Assembly (NCBI GenBank): GCA_035318925.1
Contig: DATHDS010000014.1
Span: forward strand, 1-64,000
DNA length: 64,000 nt
Origin: VAXT01 sp035318925
Lineage (GTDB): Bacteria > Actinomycetota > Thermoleophilia > Gaiellales > Gaiellaceae
Direction: 5' to 3'
A program made the translations under genes and the position numbers. The first letter of the stretch is position 1. Each line of letters starts with the position of its first letter. Shown here in pieces: positions 17,394 through 26,217 of the stretch. A model generated the notes under the pieces. That model was not told the DNA's origin, did no database searches, and saw only the letters and a list, made by a program, of their open reading frames with translations.

Positions 17394-19241
17394 GTGACGA
17401 GACGGGTCCCAAAGCTCGAGCCCAAGCTGAAGGCGCTGCCGACGAAACCGGGCGTCTACATGTTCCGCGACGCCGGTGGCGAGGTGCTCTACATCGGCAA
17501 GGCGAAGTCGCTTCGGTCGCGTGTGCGCAGCTACTTCCAGGCCAGCCCCAGGATCGGAGGGCTCACGGACCGGATCTCCGACCTCGAGGTGATCGTCACC
17601 GATACCGAGGTCGAGGCGCTCCATCTCGAGCAGAACCTCGTCAAGCGCCACCGTCCGCCGTTCAACGTCCGACTCCGCGACGACAAGTCGTTCCCGTACA
17701 TCGCCGTCACCGTCGAGGACGAGTACCCACGGGTCATGTTCACGCGCGAGCGGCATCGCCGAGGTGTCGTCTACTTCGGCCCGTACGCGAACGCGAAGAA
17801 GGTTCGCGAGACGCTCGACGTCCTCAACCGCGTCTTCCCGTACAGGCCCTGCGAGGGGCCCAAGCCGGGCCGCCATTCGGGCATCCCGTGCCTCGACTAC
17901 CACATCGAGCGCTGCCTGGCCCCCTGCGTGGGGTACGTGTCCAAAGAGGACTACCGCAAGGTGATCGACGACGTGATCGAGTTCCTCTCCGGCGACACGC
18001 GGCCGATCGTGCGGCAGCTCGAGGAGCGGATGAAGCGTGCTGCCGAGGACGAGCGCTTCGAGGAGGCGGTCCGCTATCGAAACCGACTCTTCGCGGTTCA
18101 GCACCTCGCCGAGCGGCAGGGCGCCGACAAGGCGGCCGTCGGGACGGTCGACGTGATCGGCATCGCGAACGAGAGCGACCGCGCCGTCGTCCAGGTCTTC
18201 CCCCTGCGGGACGGGAAGCTGATCGACCGCTACAGCTTCCACCTCGAGAACGTCGAAGGGCAGGACACGGAGACAATCCTCGAGGCCTTCGTGCTCGAGT
18301 ACTACGGGTCCGCGCCCAGCGTCCCTCCGCAGGTCATCGTGCCGCGTGATGCGGGTGACACGAGTGTGCTGGCCGACTTCCTGACTGCGCGCCGCGGGTC
18401 GGGTGTCGAGGTTCGCGCCGCCGAGCGCGGCGAGAAGCGCCGGCTGCAGGAGCTGGCGACCCAGAACGCGCGGCTGGCCCTCGACTCGGAGGGCGTCGCG
18501 GCCGAGCAGACGCGGCTGCGCAGGGTCGAGGCGCTCGAGGAGCTCCGCGAAGCGCTCAACCTCGAGAGCCTGCCGCTGCGCATCGAGTGCTACGACGTCT
18601 CGAACATCCAGGAGGCATCGCCGGTCGGCTCGATGGTCGTCTTCCAGGACGCGATGCCGAAGAAGGCGCACTACCGGAAGTTCGGGATCAAGGACGCGGA
18701 GAGGCAGGACGACTTCGCAGCGCTCGCCGAGGTCATCTCGCGCCGGTTCGCGCGGATGCGCGATGTCGCCGACGAGGAGTACGACGAGTCCTTCGCCTCG
18801 TCGCCGAACCTGGTGCTCGTCGACGGCGGCAAGGGGCAGCTCTCGGCCGTGCTGTCTGCGATGCGGGCCTATGACCTGCCGCGGGTGGCGGTCGTTTCGC
18901 TCGCCAAACGGGCGGAGGAGGTCTTCGTTCCCGGCCAGCCCGAGCCGATCGTGCTCGAACGGCACTCGCCGGGCCTCCAGCTGCTCCAGCGGATCCGGGA
19001 CGAGGCGCACCGCTTCGCGCTCGGCTTCCACCGGCAGCGGCGAGACACGAAGGCGAGGGAGTCGATCTTCGACACGCTCGAGGGCGTCGGGCCGGTGCGC
19101 AGGCGGGCGTTGCTCCAGCACTTCGGCTCGGCGGAGCGATTCCTGGCCGCCTCCCAGGAGGAGCTCGAGGGCGTGACCGGGGTGCCGGCGAAGACGGCGC
19201 GCTCGATCTACGCGCAGCTGCACAAGGCGGGCCGGGCCTAG
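17394..19241 (+). CDS. uvrC: excinuclease ABC subunit C
   Basis: A 615-residue UvrC, which makes both incisions during nucleotide excision repair. The N-terminal GIY-YIG domain shows KPGVYMF and VLYIGKAKSLR (about residues 19-45). The UVR motif lies near 205-240 (EERMKRAAEDERFEEAVRYR). The RNase H-like 5' incision domain has CYDVSNIQ and VLVDGGKGQL. Helix-hairpin-helix motifs close the protein (LEGVGPVRRRALL and LEGVTGVPAKTA). The length is normal. The stop is the first base of a 167-bp inverted-repeat element. Confidence 0.96.
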   Translation: MTRRVPKLEPKLKALPTKPGVYMFRDAGGEVLYIGKAKSLRSRVRSYFQASPRIGGLTDRISDLEVIVTDTEVEALHLEQNLVKRHRPPFNVRLRDDKSFPYIAVTVEDEYPRVMFTRERHRRGVVYFGPYANAKKVRETLDVLNRVFPYRPCEGPKPGRHSGIPCLDYHIERCLAPCVGYVSKEDYRKVIDDVIEFLSGDTRPIVRQLEERMKRAAEDERFEEAVRYRNRLFAVQHLAERQGADKAAVGTVDVIGIANESDRAVVQVFPLRDGKLIDRYSFHLENVEGQDTETILEAFVLEYYGSAPSVPPQVIVPRDAGDTSVLADFLTARRGSGVEVRAAERGEKRRLQELATQNARLALDSEGVAAEQTRLRRVEALEELREALNLESLPLRIECYDVSNIQEASPVGSMVVFQDAMPKKAHYRKFGIKDAERQDDFAALAEVISRRFARMRDVADEEYDESFASSPNLVLVDGGKGQLSAVLSAMRAYDLPRVAVVSLAKRAEEVFVPGQPEPIVLERHSPGLQLLQRIRDEAHRFALGFHRQRRDTKARESIFDTLEGVGPVRRRALLQHFGSAERFLAASQEELEGVTGVPAKTARSIYAQLHKAGRA

Positions 19242-19404
19242 GAGGGTTTGGCGAAATATGGCCGAGCCGCCGGGCCGCGCTGCTCGCCCCGATGCCGGGT
19301 CCTCCGTCGCCCCGATAGTGCGACTATCGGGGCTCCCTGCGTCCGCGGCCTCGGAACGAGCATCGCACCCCAGCGACGAGCAACATTCCGCCAAACCCTC
19401 CTAG
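19238..19404. repeat. 167-bp inverted-repeat element with central hairpin
   Basis: The element begins with CTAGGAGGGTTTGGCG (19238-19253) and ends with its exact complement (19389-19404). In the middle is a perfect hairpin, GCCCCGATAGT (19309-19319), loop GCG, ACTATCGGGGC (19323-19333). The TAG in each arm is the stop codon of the gene on that side: uvrC from the left, the flippase from the right. It could be a bidirectional terminator or a MITE/REPIN-like insertion. Only one copy was noticed. Confidence 0.8.
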
Positions 19405-20327
19405 TTCCTGGAGTGAGCCCCGTGCGCCTCGCGCCAGCGAACCGTCCGCAACGTGACGAGCAGCGTGGCGAAGCCGAGCGCGGTATTCACGGCGATGAGC
19501 GTGAGTCGCATGCCGACGCTGAACGCGACAAGCGCCGCCCCGGGGACGTGTCCGCGGAACAGGTAGACGAGGAACGCCTGCTCCGTGCCGATCCCCGACG
19601 GGCTGATCGGGAGCAGGGACGCTAGGGCTGCCGAGACCTGGACGAGCACGGCGTTGTGCAGGGTTGCCGGGAGCCCGAAGGCATGGAGGAAGAAGAAGAT
19701 GGCGGCGAACCGGAGCAGCCAGTCCGCCGTCTGCCAGGCCGCGACGCCTCGTAGGTAGGCCTGCTTGTCCCGCAGGATCGAGAAGCCCTGGGCGATCCGC
19801 CGCCGGAAGTCGCCGATCTGCTCGGCGAACCAGAGCACGATCACGAGCAGGATGATGAGAACGAGCGCGACCACCTTCAGGAACGTGATCGGGTTGTGAA
19901 TCACCCAGCCGAAGTCGAATGACGGCCCCAGGACACCGCCTCCCGGCAGGGATCCGCTGGCCGCGGCCCAGAGGACGAGCGAGCCCGCCACGACGAAGTC
20001 GAACAGGCTGAGGAGGACGACCGTCGAGGTGATCGTTACATAGGTGCTGTGCGGAACGACGCGCTTGGCGAGGAACACACGCGCAGCGTCACCGCCGCGG
20101 GCCGGGATGATCGCACTGACCCCGACGCCCGCGAAGACCGCGCCCATGATCGCCTTCCGCGGAACGGGCACCTTCGGATAGGCGGCCTGGATGATGTTCC
20201 GCCACGCGGTGCTGACGCACAGCAGTCGGAGGACGTGGCAGACGACGCCGAGCCCGAGCGCGCCCCACCCGAGATCCGCCAGGTGGTCCCAGAAGACCCC
20301 GACGGCATGCCAGATGGAATGAATCAC
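19401..20327 (-). CDS. lysylphosphatidylglycerol synthase TM-region / AglD-like flippase family protein
   Basis: A 308-residue integral membrane protein with six to eight hydrophobic segments. It resembles the transmembrane part of MprF/AglD-type proteins, which flip or modify lipids; characteristic features are IIPARGGDAARVF and LPISPSGIGTEQAFLVYLF. The transported lipid is unknown. The GTG at 20327 overlaps the stop of the upstream gene (GTGA), so the start is set by translational coupling even though the frame is open further upstream. It is the third gene of an operon with P5C dehydrogenase and an RTX/BNR protein. Confidence 0.8.
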   Translation of the reverse strand: MIHSIWHAVGVFWDHLADLGWGALGLGVVCHVLRLLCVSTAWRNIIQAAYPKVPVPRKAIMGAVFAGVGVSAIIPARGGDAARVFLAKRVVPHSTYVTITSTVVLLSLFDFVVAGSLVLWAAASGSLPGGGVLGPSFDFGWVIHNPITFLKVVALVLIILLVIVLWFAEQIGDFRRRIAQGFSILRDKQAYLRGVAAWQTADWLLRFAAIFFFLHAFGLPATLHNAVLVQVSAALASLLPISPSGIGTEQAFLVYLFRGHVPGAALVAFSVGMRLTLIAVNTALGFATLLVTLRTVRWREAHGAHSRN

Positions 20328-21829
20328 GGGACGACGATGGAGCTCGCGAACGTCGCCTGGCGGAGGCGGCCACGCAGCGGCGATTGGGCAAGCGTGAAGA
20401 CCGGGACCGCGCGGTTGCCCGCAAACGAGGTTGAGGTGTAGTCGCCGACCATTGCGCCGCCGCTCGAAGCGATCCGGCTGTAGGGCATCCGCTCGGGCGA
20501 GAGGCGAACGGGCCGGGACCAGGTGACGCCGCCGTCCCTGGACCAGACGAGGTGGACGTCGAGCTTGCCGCCGGCTTCGGTGTAGGAGGTGACGGCGACC
20601 CGGCCCGTGCGTGCCGGATCGGCCGCGATCCCAGCGATCACGTGGTTTCCGGAGCCGAGCGGGATTCTCGCCGGCGGCGTCCAGGTCACCCCGTCGAGCG
20701 ACTTCGAGAAGACGATGTCGTTCCCCGAGCACCGCGGGCGGGCAGCACAATCGGGCCAGACCAGCAGCACGGTCCCGTCTGCGCCGATCTCCGCGCTTGG
20801 CAACGGCGCCGAACGCAGCGCCCGGGATCTGCTGAAGGTCGAGCTCGCGATCCTCGTTGCCGCCGAGAACGTGGCGCCCCCGTCGGTCGAGCGAATGACG
20901 GAGAGCTCGTCGTCATAGAGCGGAACGACGAGCGTTCCGCCCGGGAGGGCGACCGGCTGAGGCCCGGGCGCGTACAGCCCCTCGATGCCCCGCCGACCAG
21001 CGCCGTCTGGGGCCCCGACTGCAGCGGACCAGGTCTGACCGCCGTCGACCGAGGTCTGCGTGACGAGCTGCACGCGCTCGATGTCGCTGTAGCTCACGTA
21101 GCAGTGCCCGCGGAGGGGGCTCGAGGCGCCGTTGTCGCAGGCGATCCATTCCTTGTCGAGCGCGATGCTGTTCGGGAGGTTCTGCTTCTGCACCGCCGTG
21201 GCCGGGGCGCTCCAATGCAGCCCGTCCGCCGAGCTGCTGACGAGAACGGCGGTGCCGTTCGCCGTGATGCCGAGCGTCGAGATCAGCCAGCGGCCGTGCG
21301 CGTCGTCATAGGCAACCGACGGATCGCTGGCTCGCAGGAACGCGCCGCGGGGGCGAGACGCGACGGTCAGGTCGGGCAGGAGGCCGCTGCGCCAGGTTCG
21401 GCCGGCGTCTCGCGAGACCGCGTAGCCGATGTTCTGGGCACCGCCGTCGCCGAATCGCGCGACCTGAAAGGCGGCGACGACCGTCGTTCCCCACGAGAAG
21501 CTGTCCGGCTCGGCCTGGGTCGCATGCTGGGCTCCGCCGCCGCGGTACGGATCCACGGACACCCGCCGGCTGACGACCTCGCAGTCGGCCGTGATCCGGT
21601 CGCTTCCGTCCGCGGCGACGAGGTCGGCGCCCGGGCCGCACGAAACGCGGTCTCGACCGCCGCCGGCAGCGTCGATCCGATCGTTGCCTGCACGGGCAAC
21701 GATGCGGTCCGGGCCTAGAGATCCCACAAGGAGGTCCGCCCGGGCGGTGCCGACGATCCGGCTCGCATCGGAGGAAGCCGCCAGGACCAGCGCAACCCCG
21801 GCTGCCGCGAGCAGGCCGGCGAGCTTCAC
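20324..21829 (-). CDS. secreted protein with RTX-like repeats and BNR/sialidase-type propeller
   Basis: A 501-residue exported protein. After a signal peptide (MKLAGLLAAAGVALVLAASS) come degenerate calcium-binding-like repeats (GPDRIVARAGNDRIDAAGG and DRVSCGPGADLVAADGSD), then a domain rich in BNR/Asp-box-like motifs (SRDAGRTWRSG, SVDGGQTWS, STDGGATFS, SRDGGVTWS) as in sialidase-type beta-propellers. Enzyme activity is not proven by these motifs. The GTG at 21829 overlaps the upstream stop by four bases (GTGA), and its own stop overlaps the flippase GTG in the same way. Confidence 0.82.
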   Translation of the reverse strand: MKLAGLLAAAGVALVLAASSDASRIVGTARADLLVGSLGPDRIVARAGNDRIDAAGGGRDRVSCGPGADLVAADGSDRITADCEVVSRRVSVDPYRGGGAQHATQAEPDSFSWGTTVVAAFQVARFGDGGAQNIGYAVSRDAGRTWRSGLLPDLTVASRPRGAFLRASDPSVAYDDAHGRWLISTLGITANGTAVLVSSSADGLHWSAPATAVQKQNLPNSIALDKEWIACDNGASSPLRGHCYVSYSDIERVQLVTQTSVDGGQTWSAAVGAPDGAGRRGIEGLYAPGPQPVALPGGTLVVPLYDDELSVIRSTDGGATFSAATRIASSTFSRSRALRSAPLPSAEIGADGTVLLVWPDCAARPRCSGNDIVFSKSLDGVTWTPPARIPLGSGNHVIAGIAADPARTGRVAVTSYTEAGGKLDVHLVWSRDGGVTWSRPVRLSPERMPYSRIASSGGAMVGDYTSTSFAGNRAVPVFTLAQSPLRGRLRQATFASSIVVP

Positions 21830-23484
21830 CGAGTGCTGCTGTCGCCGTCCGTGTCCGGCGCCATCGACGGGTAGCGGTAGTCCGTCGGCGGGACGAACGT
21901 CTCCTTGATCGCGCGCGGGCTGACCCAGCGGATGAGGTTCCACATCGAGCCGGCTTTGTCGTTCGTCCCGGAGGCCCGGCCGCCACCGAAGGGCTGCTGG
22001 CCGACGACGGCGCCGGTCGGCTTGTCGTTCACGTAGAAGTTGCCGGCGGCGTAGCGGAGCGCGTCCTTCGCCTCGAGGACGGCATTGCGATCGTCGGCAA
22101 AGACGGCGCCCGTGAGCCCGTACGGCGCCGTCCGGTCGACGAGCTCGAGCGTCTCGCTCCACTTCCCCTCGGGGTACACGTAGGCGGTGACGACGGGTCC
22201 GAAGAGCTCGTCCCGGAGCAGGCGGAAGTCGGGGTCCTTCGTCTCGATCACGGTCGGCTCGACGAAGAAGCCCTCCTTGTCGTCGACTCCGCCGCCCACG
22301 AGCACCTCGGTCTGCTTGTGGGAGCGCGCTTCCTCGATCGCCTCACTCTGCGTCTGGAGCGACTTGGCATCGATGACCGCGCCCATGAAATTCTCGAAGT
22401 CGGCGACGTCGCCCATCTTGATCTGGGCCACCTGGTCGGCGAGCCGCTCGCGCAGCTCCGGCCACAGGTTCGACGGTGCGTAGACGCGCGAGGCTGCCGA
22501 GCATTTCTGCCCCTGGTACTCGAAGGAGCCGCGGACGATCGCAGTCGCGACGGCGTCGACGTTCGCGGAGGGATGCGCGACGATGAAGTCCTTGCCGCCC
22601 GTCTCGCCGACGATCCGGGGGTAGTTGCGGTAGGTGTCGATGTTCGAGCCGATCGTGTGCCACATCGAGTTGAAGACCGGGGTCGAGCCGGTGAAGTGGA
22701 TGCCCGCGAGGTGCGAGCTCGCTAGGGCCGCGTCACCGATGTTCGCGCCGGAGCCGTACACGAGGTTGATGACTCCCGGCGGCAGGCCCGCCTCCTGCAG
22801 GAGCCCCATCAGGAAATGAGCCGAGTAGGAAGCTGTTCCGGCGGGCTTCCAGAGCACGGTGTTGCCCATCAGCGCGGCGCTCGCCGGCAGATTGGCGCCG
22901 ATGGCGGTGAAGTTGAAGGGCGACACCGCGAAGACGAAGCCCTCGAGCGGGCGGTACTCCAAGCGATTCCATACGCCCTGCGACGAGATGGGCTGCTCCT
23001 CGTAGATCCGCGTCATGAACTCGACGTTGAAGCGGTAGAAGTCGATCACCTCGCACGCGGCGTCGATCTCCGCCTGGTGGGCCGTCTTCGACTGGCCGAG
23101 CATCGTCGAGGCGTTGAGCGTCGAGCGCCACGGTCCCGAGAGCAGCTCGGCCGCGCGCAGGAAGATCGCAGCTCGCTCCTCCCACGGCATCCGCGACCAG
23201 TCCTCCCAGGCCTCCCCGGCGGCCTCGATCGCGCGCTCAACCTCCGGCGCGCCGCCCTGATGGACGTCGGCGAGCACGTGGCTCTTGCGGTGGGGCATGA
23301 CGACCTCGGCGGTCTTGCCGGTCGTGACGTCCTTGCCGCCGATGACGAGCGGGATCTCGATCCGCTCGTTTTGCATCTGGTCGAGCCGGCGCCGCAGCTC
23401 CTCGCGTTCCGCCGAACCGGGCGCGTAATCCTTGACCGGTTCGTTCACGGGCTTCGGGGGACGGGCGATTCCTGGGCTGCTCAC
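21826..23484 (-). CDS. pruA: L-glutamate gamma-semialdehyde dehydrogenase (P5C dehydrogenase)
   Basis: A 552-residue aldehyde dehydrogenase of the P5C dehydrogenase type, which oxidises glutamate semialdehyde from proline or arginine breakdown to glutamate with NAD. The catalytic Cys328 is in QGQKCSAASR and the general base Glu294 in GETGGKDF; FTGSTPVFNSMW is characteristic of the PruA/RocA branch. The length agrees with monofunctional actinobacterial PruA. No proline dehydrogenase gene is adjacent. GTG at 23484 is chosen because TAGAAT (23497 to 23492) lies seven bases upstream. It is the first gene of the coupled three-gene operon. Confidence 0.9.
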   Translation of the reverse strand: MSSPGIARPPKPVNEPVKDYAPGSAEREELRRRLDQMQNERIEIPLVIGGKDVTTGKTAEVVMPHRKSHVLADVHQGGAPEVERAIEAAGEAWEDWSRMPWEERAAIFLRAAELLSGPWRSTLNASTMLGQSKTAHQAEIDAACEVIDFYRFNVEFMTRIYEEQPISSQGVWNRLEYRPLEGFVFAVSPFNFTAIGANLPASAALMGNTVLWKPAGTASYSAHFLMGLLQEAGLPPGVINLVYGSGANIGDAALASSHLAGIHFTGSTPVFNSMWHTIGSNIDTYRNYPRIVGETGGKDFIVAHPSANVDAVATAIVRGSFEYQGQKCSAASRVYAPSNLWPELRERLADQVAQIKMGDVADFENFMGAVIDAKSLQTQSEAIEEARSHKQTEVLVGGGVDDKEGFFVEPTVIETKDPDFRLLRDELFGPVVTAYVYPEGKWSETLELVDRTAPYGLTGAVFADDRNAVLEAKDALRYAAGNFYVNDKPTGAVVGQQPFGGGRASGTNDKAGSMWNLIRWVSPRAIKETFVPPTDYRYPSMAPDTDGDSSTR

Positions 23485-23491
23485 GCCGTTG

Positions 23492-23501
23492 ATTCTACGA
23501 T
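23492..23501. promoter_or_regulatory. overlapping divergent -10 boxes (ATTCTACGAT)
   Basis: In the 23-bp gap between the pruA-like gene and ogt, the minus-strand box TAGAAT (23497 to 23492) and the plus-strand box TACGAT (23496-23501) overlap by two bases. They lie seven and six bases from their start codons, fitting leaderless transcripts in both directions. Confidence 0.6.
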
Positions 23502-23507
23502 TCCGGC

Positions 23508-23969
23508 GTGGCTCCAACTCACGTGCGCTACGAAGTGGACGGCTGGGGCGTGGGGGAGATGTGGCTCGAGGGCGAGCTGCTCCTTCACCACGAGCTGCCA
23601 CGGGCCGGTGCGGCCGGGAACGGCGAGACGCACCCGCTCGCCGTGCGGCTTGCTCGCTACTTCGCGTCCGGGGAGGGCGATTTCCGGGACGTCGAGCTCG
23701 ATCTCGACGGAGCGAGCGACTTCGAGCGCGCCGTGACGGACGTGCTACGGCGCGTCCCTTCCGGAGAGACGGTCACGTACGGCGGGCTCGCGGCTCTCGC
23801 CGGTCATCCGAACGCTTACCGCGCCGCGGGGACGTTCTGCGCGCGCAACAGGTTCGCCATCGTCGTCCCGTGCCATCGCGTCGTCGGAGCTGACGGGCTG
23901 GGCTCGTACGGCTCGCTCGGAGTCGAGTACAAGCGTCGGCTACTGGAGCTCGAGGGTGTCTCTCTCTGA
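23508..23969 (+). CDS. ogt: methylated-DNA--protein-cysteine methyltransferase
   Basis: A 153-residue O6-alkylguanine-DNA alkyltransferase, which repairs alkylated DNA by transferring the alkyl group to its own Cys. The active site is IVVPCHRVVG, followed by GLGSYGSLGVEYKRRLLE. The DNA-binding helix region includes VPSGETVTYGGLA and the Arg-containing YRAAGTFCARN. The length fits short Ogt/MGMT proteins. The start is GTG, six bases after TACGAT. The 3' end overlaps whiA by 14 bases. Confidence 0.93.
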   Translation: MAPTHVRYEVDGWGVGEMWLEGELLLHHELPRAGAAGNGETHPLAVRLARYFASGEGDFRDVELDLDGASDFERAVTDVLRRVPSGETVTYGGLAALAGHPNAYRAAGTFCARNRFAIVVPCHRVVGADGLGSYGSLGVEYKRRLLELEGVSL

Positions 23970-24876
23970 AGACCTCCGCAACGAGCTCGCGGGGATCGCG
24001 CCGCGGAAGGAGTGCGACCGGTTGGCGGAGCTTTCGGGTCTCGCGCATACGGCGGGCAGCCTGCACCTGCGCGGGCGCGGCGAGATCGCGCTCCATCTCG
24101 ACCTCGCGAGCCCCGCTGCGGCGCGGCGGGCTTTCAGTCTGTTGCGTGGGCTGGGCCTCACCTCCGAGATCCGTACCTACCAGCGCCACGCGTTCGGGCG
24201 CGAGACTCGGTACCAGCTCCATGTCGCCGGCGACGACCGGGCGCTGAAGGTGCTGCGCGATGCGGGCGTGGTCAGCGCCGGTCTCGCGCCACTCGAGCGG
24301 CCGCCGATGCGGGTCGTGGCGCGCGCGTGCTGCCGCGTGGCGTACCTGCGCGGGGCGCTGCTCGGCGGCGGCACGCTCTCCGGTCCACGCTCGCCTCATC
24401 TGGAGGTACGGAGCGCCACGCGCGAGGGCGCCGAGTTCGTGGCCTCCGTCGGCGAGCGGCTCGGCGTCAGGCTGAACGTGCTCGAGCGGCGCCGCCACGC
24501 GGTCGCCTACGCCAAAGGGCTGGGGCCGATCGCAGAGACGCTCGCCGCGGCGGGGGCGAGCGACGCGGTGCTCATCTTCGAGGAACAGGGCGTGATGGGG
24601 GCGACGAAGGCGCGGGCGAACCGGCTGGCAAACGCCGATACCGCGAACCTCGTCAGGACGAGCCGCGCGGCCCAGGTTCAGATCCGTGCGGTCAAGCGCC
24701 TGGAGCGGCGAGGAGCGCTGGCGGCGCTGCCGCCGAAGCTGCGTGAGATTGCGCGGCTGCGGGTCCGTCATCCCTCGCTGTCCCTCCGCGAGCTCGCCTC
24801 GAAGTGCAGCCCGCCCGCCACGAAGTCCGCGGCACAACGTCGTCTCGCGCGCATCGTCCGGCTCGCCGGGTTGTAG
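23956..24876 (+). CDS. whiA: WhiA family DNA-binding protein
   Basis: A 306-residue WhiA, a monoderm-specific regulator with an N-terminal LAGLIDADG-homing-endonuclease-like fold and a C-terminal helix-turn-helix. The family start SLSEDLRNELAGI is present, with CRVAYLRGALLGGGTLSGP in the middle and the C-terminal helices LREIARLRVRHPSLSLRELA. WhiA controls sporulation septation in Streptomyces and division-related functions elsewhere. The usual partners rapZ and yvcK are not upstream, but gap-pgk-tpiA follows as in many actinobacteria. The GTG start overlaps ogt. Confidence 0.94.
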   Translation: MSLSEDLRNELAGIAPRKECDRLAELSGLAHTAGSLHLRGRGEIALHLDLASPAAARRAFSLLRGLGLTSEIRTYQRHAFGRETRYQLHVAGDDRALKVLRDAGVVSAGLAPLERPPMRVVARACCRVAYLRGALLGGGTLSGPRSPHLEVRSATREGAEFVASVGERLGVRLNVLERRRHAVAYAKGLGPIAETLAAAGASDAVLIFEEQGVMGATKARANRLANADTANLVRTSRAAQVQIRAVKRLERRGALAALPPKLREIARLRVRHPSLSLRELASKCSPPATKSAAQRRLARIVRLAGL

Positions 24877-25108
24877 GTCGAGGCACGAGTGCGCAATACT
24901 TGATTTTGCGGCGGGTCTGTGCTCGTCCGGCGGCGGATTCAGACCCCGTTCGCCGCCAAGGTCCGGAGCGCGGTTCAACGGGAGGGGGAGGTCGTCCTCG
25001 GAGCTTCCCCTCCGGCCCGCCGCACTTATTTCTTTCGCTGGTGCCGGCGCTCCCGGCACCAGGGGCGCTGCCCATCCGCCGCTGCCGGTCCGTCGAACGA
25101 GGGACGGT

Positions 25109-25114
25109 TAGACT
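25109..25114 (+). promoter_or_regulatory. gap -10 box for leaderless mRNA
   Basis: TAGACT at 25109-25114 lies six bases before the gap ATG, placing the probable transcription start at or next to the A of the start codon. The 244-bp space from whiA also holds a GC-rich hairpin (GGTGCCGG and CCGGCACC at about 25040-25060) that may end whiA transcription. Confidence 0.5.
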
Positions 25115-25120
25115 CGACGC

Positions 25121-26137
25121 ATGGCCACCAAGGTCGGAATCAACGGCTTCGGCCGCATCGGGCGGAACCTCTACCGGGCGTGGTTGAAGCGCAGGCCAGG
25201 CTTCGAGATCGTGGCCGTCAACGACCTCGCACCGCCGGATGTGCTCGCGCACATGCTCAAGTACGACTCGACGCATGGTGTCCTCGAAGGCGAGATCAGT
25301 CACTCGGAGAACGAGATCACGGTCGACGGGAAGTCGTTCCGTGTGCTCTCGGAGCGCGACGCCTCGGCGCTGCCCTGGAAGGAGATGGGCGTCGACGTCG
25401 TCGTCGAGTCGACCGGGCTCTTCACCGACCGTGAAGGCGCCTCGCAGCACCTCACCGCCGGCGCGTCGAAGGTCGTCATCTCGGCGCCTGCGACGGATCC
25501 GGATATCACGATCGTGCTCGGCGTGAACGACGACAAGTACGACGGCGAGAAGCACCACCTCATCTCTAACGCCTCCTGCACGACGAACTCGGTCGGGCCG
25601 ATGGCGAAGATCCTCCGCGACAGTTTCGGGCTCGAGTCGGGCTTCATGACGACGATCCACGCCTACACGACGGAGCAGCAACTCCAGGATCAGATCGCCA
25701 TGACGCGCAAGGGCAAGGTCGATCTTCGTCGCATGCGCGCCGCGCCGCAGAGCATCATCCCGGCCTCGACGGGAGCGGCGAAGGCGATCGGCGAGGTGAT
25801 CCCGGAGCTCAAGGGGAAGCTCGACGGCATGGCGATGCGTGTGCCGGTACCTGACGGGAGCGTGACCGATCTCGTCGCTGTCCTCGGCCGCGAGGCGAGC
25901 CGAGAAGAAGTGAACGACGCCTATCGCAGCGCCGCGGCCGACGACCACTGGGCCGGCCTGCTCGAATACACCGAGGACCCGATCGTCTCCTCGGACATCG
26001 TCGGCAACCCGGCCTCCTGCATCATCGACGGCCTCTCGACGATGGCACACGGAAACCAGGTCAAGGTCATCGGCTGGTACGACAACGAGTGGGGCTACTC
26101 GTGCCGGATCGTTGATCTGATCGACCGCCTGCTCTGA
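25121..26137 (+). CDS. gap: glyceraldehyde-3-phosphate dehydrogenase
   Basis: A 338-residue phosphorylating GAPDH. The NAD-binding start KVGINGFGRIGRN is followed by the catalytic Cys153 in SNASCTTNS and His180 in TTIHAYT. The C-terminal WYDNEWGYSCRIVDL is standard. The motif ends in Ser instead of the more common Cys after CTTN, a tolerated position. It oxidises glyceraldehyde-3-phosphate in glycolysis and runs in reverse in gluconeogenesis. It is the first gene of the glycolytic cluster and has its own leaderless-type promoter. Confidence 0.96.
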   Translation: MATKVGINGFGRIGRNLYRAWLKRRPGFEIVAVNDLAPPDVLAHMLKYDSTHGVLEGEISHSENEITVDGKSFRVLSERDASALPWKEMGVDVVVESTGLFTDREGASQHLTAGASKVVISAPATDPDITIVLGVNDDKYDGEKHHLISNASCTTNSVGPMAKILRDSFGLESGFMTTIHAYTTEQQLQDQIAMTRKGKVDLRRMRAAPQSIIPASTGAAKAIGEVIPELKGKLDGMAMRVPVPDGSVTDLVAVLGREASREEVNDAYRSAAADDHWAGLLEYTEDPIVSSDIVGNPASCIIDGLSTMAHGNQVKVIGWYDNEWGYSCRIVDLIDRLL

Positions 26138-26217
26138 GTCCGTCCGCACAACTCTTAGCAAGTCCATAGCCGGCTCTTAAGCGGCTCTCAGTCGCGCCTG
26201 GTTCGCTGTCTAGACCG

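Noticed and set aside
17379..19394. A 671-codon antisense frame opposite uvrC
   Set aside because: uvrC is unmistakable by domain content. The antisense product has no recognisable domain and reflects codon bias.
24877..25120. A riboswitch upstream of gap
   Set aside because: The space has GC-rich hairpins, but the gap promoter lies directly at the start codon, so no leader RNA would remain.
25571..25600. GAPDH active-site variant CTTNS instead of CTTNC as evidence for altered function
   Set aside because: The catalytic Cys and His are intact. The position after CTTN is not catalytic and is known to vary.
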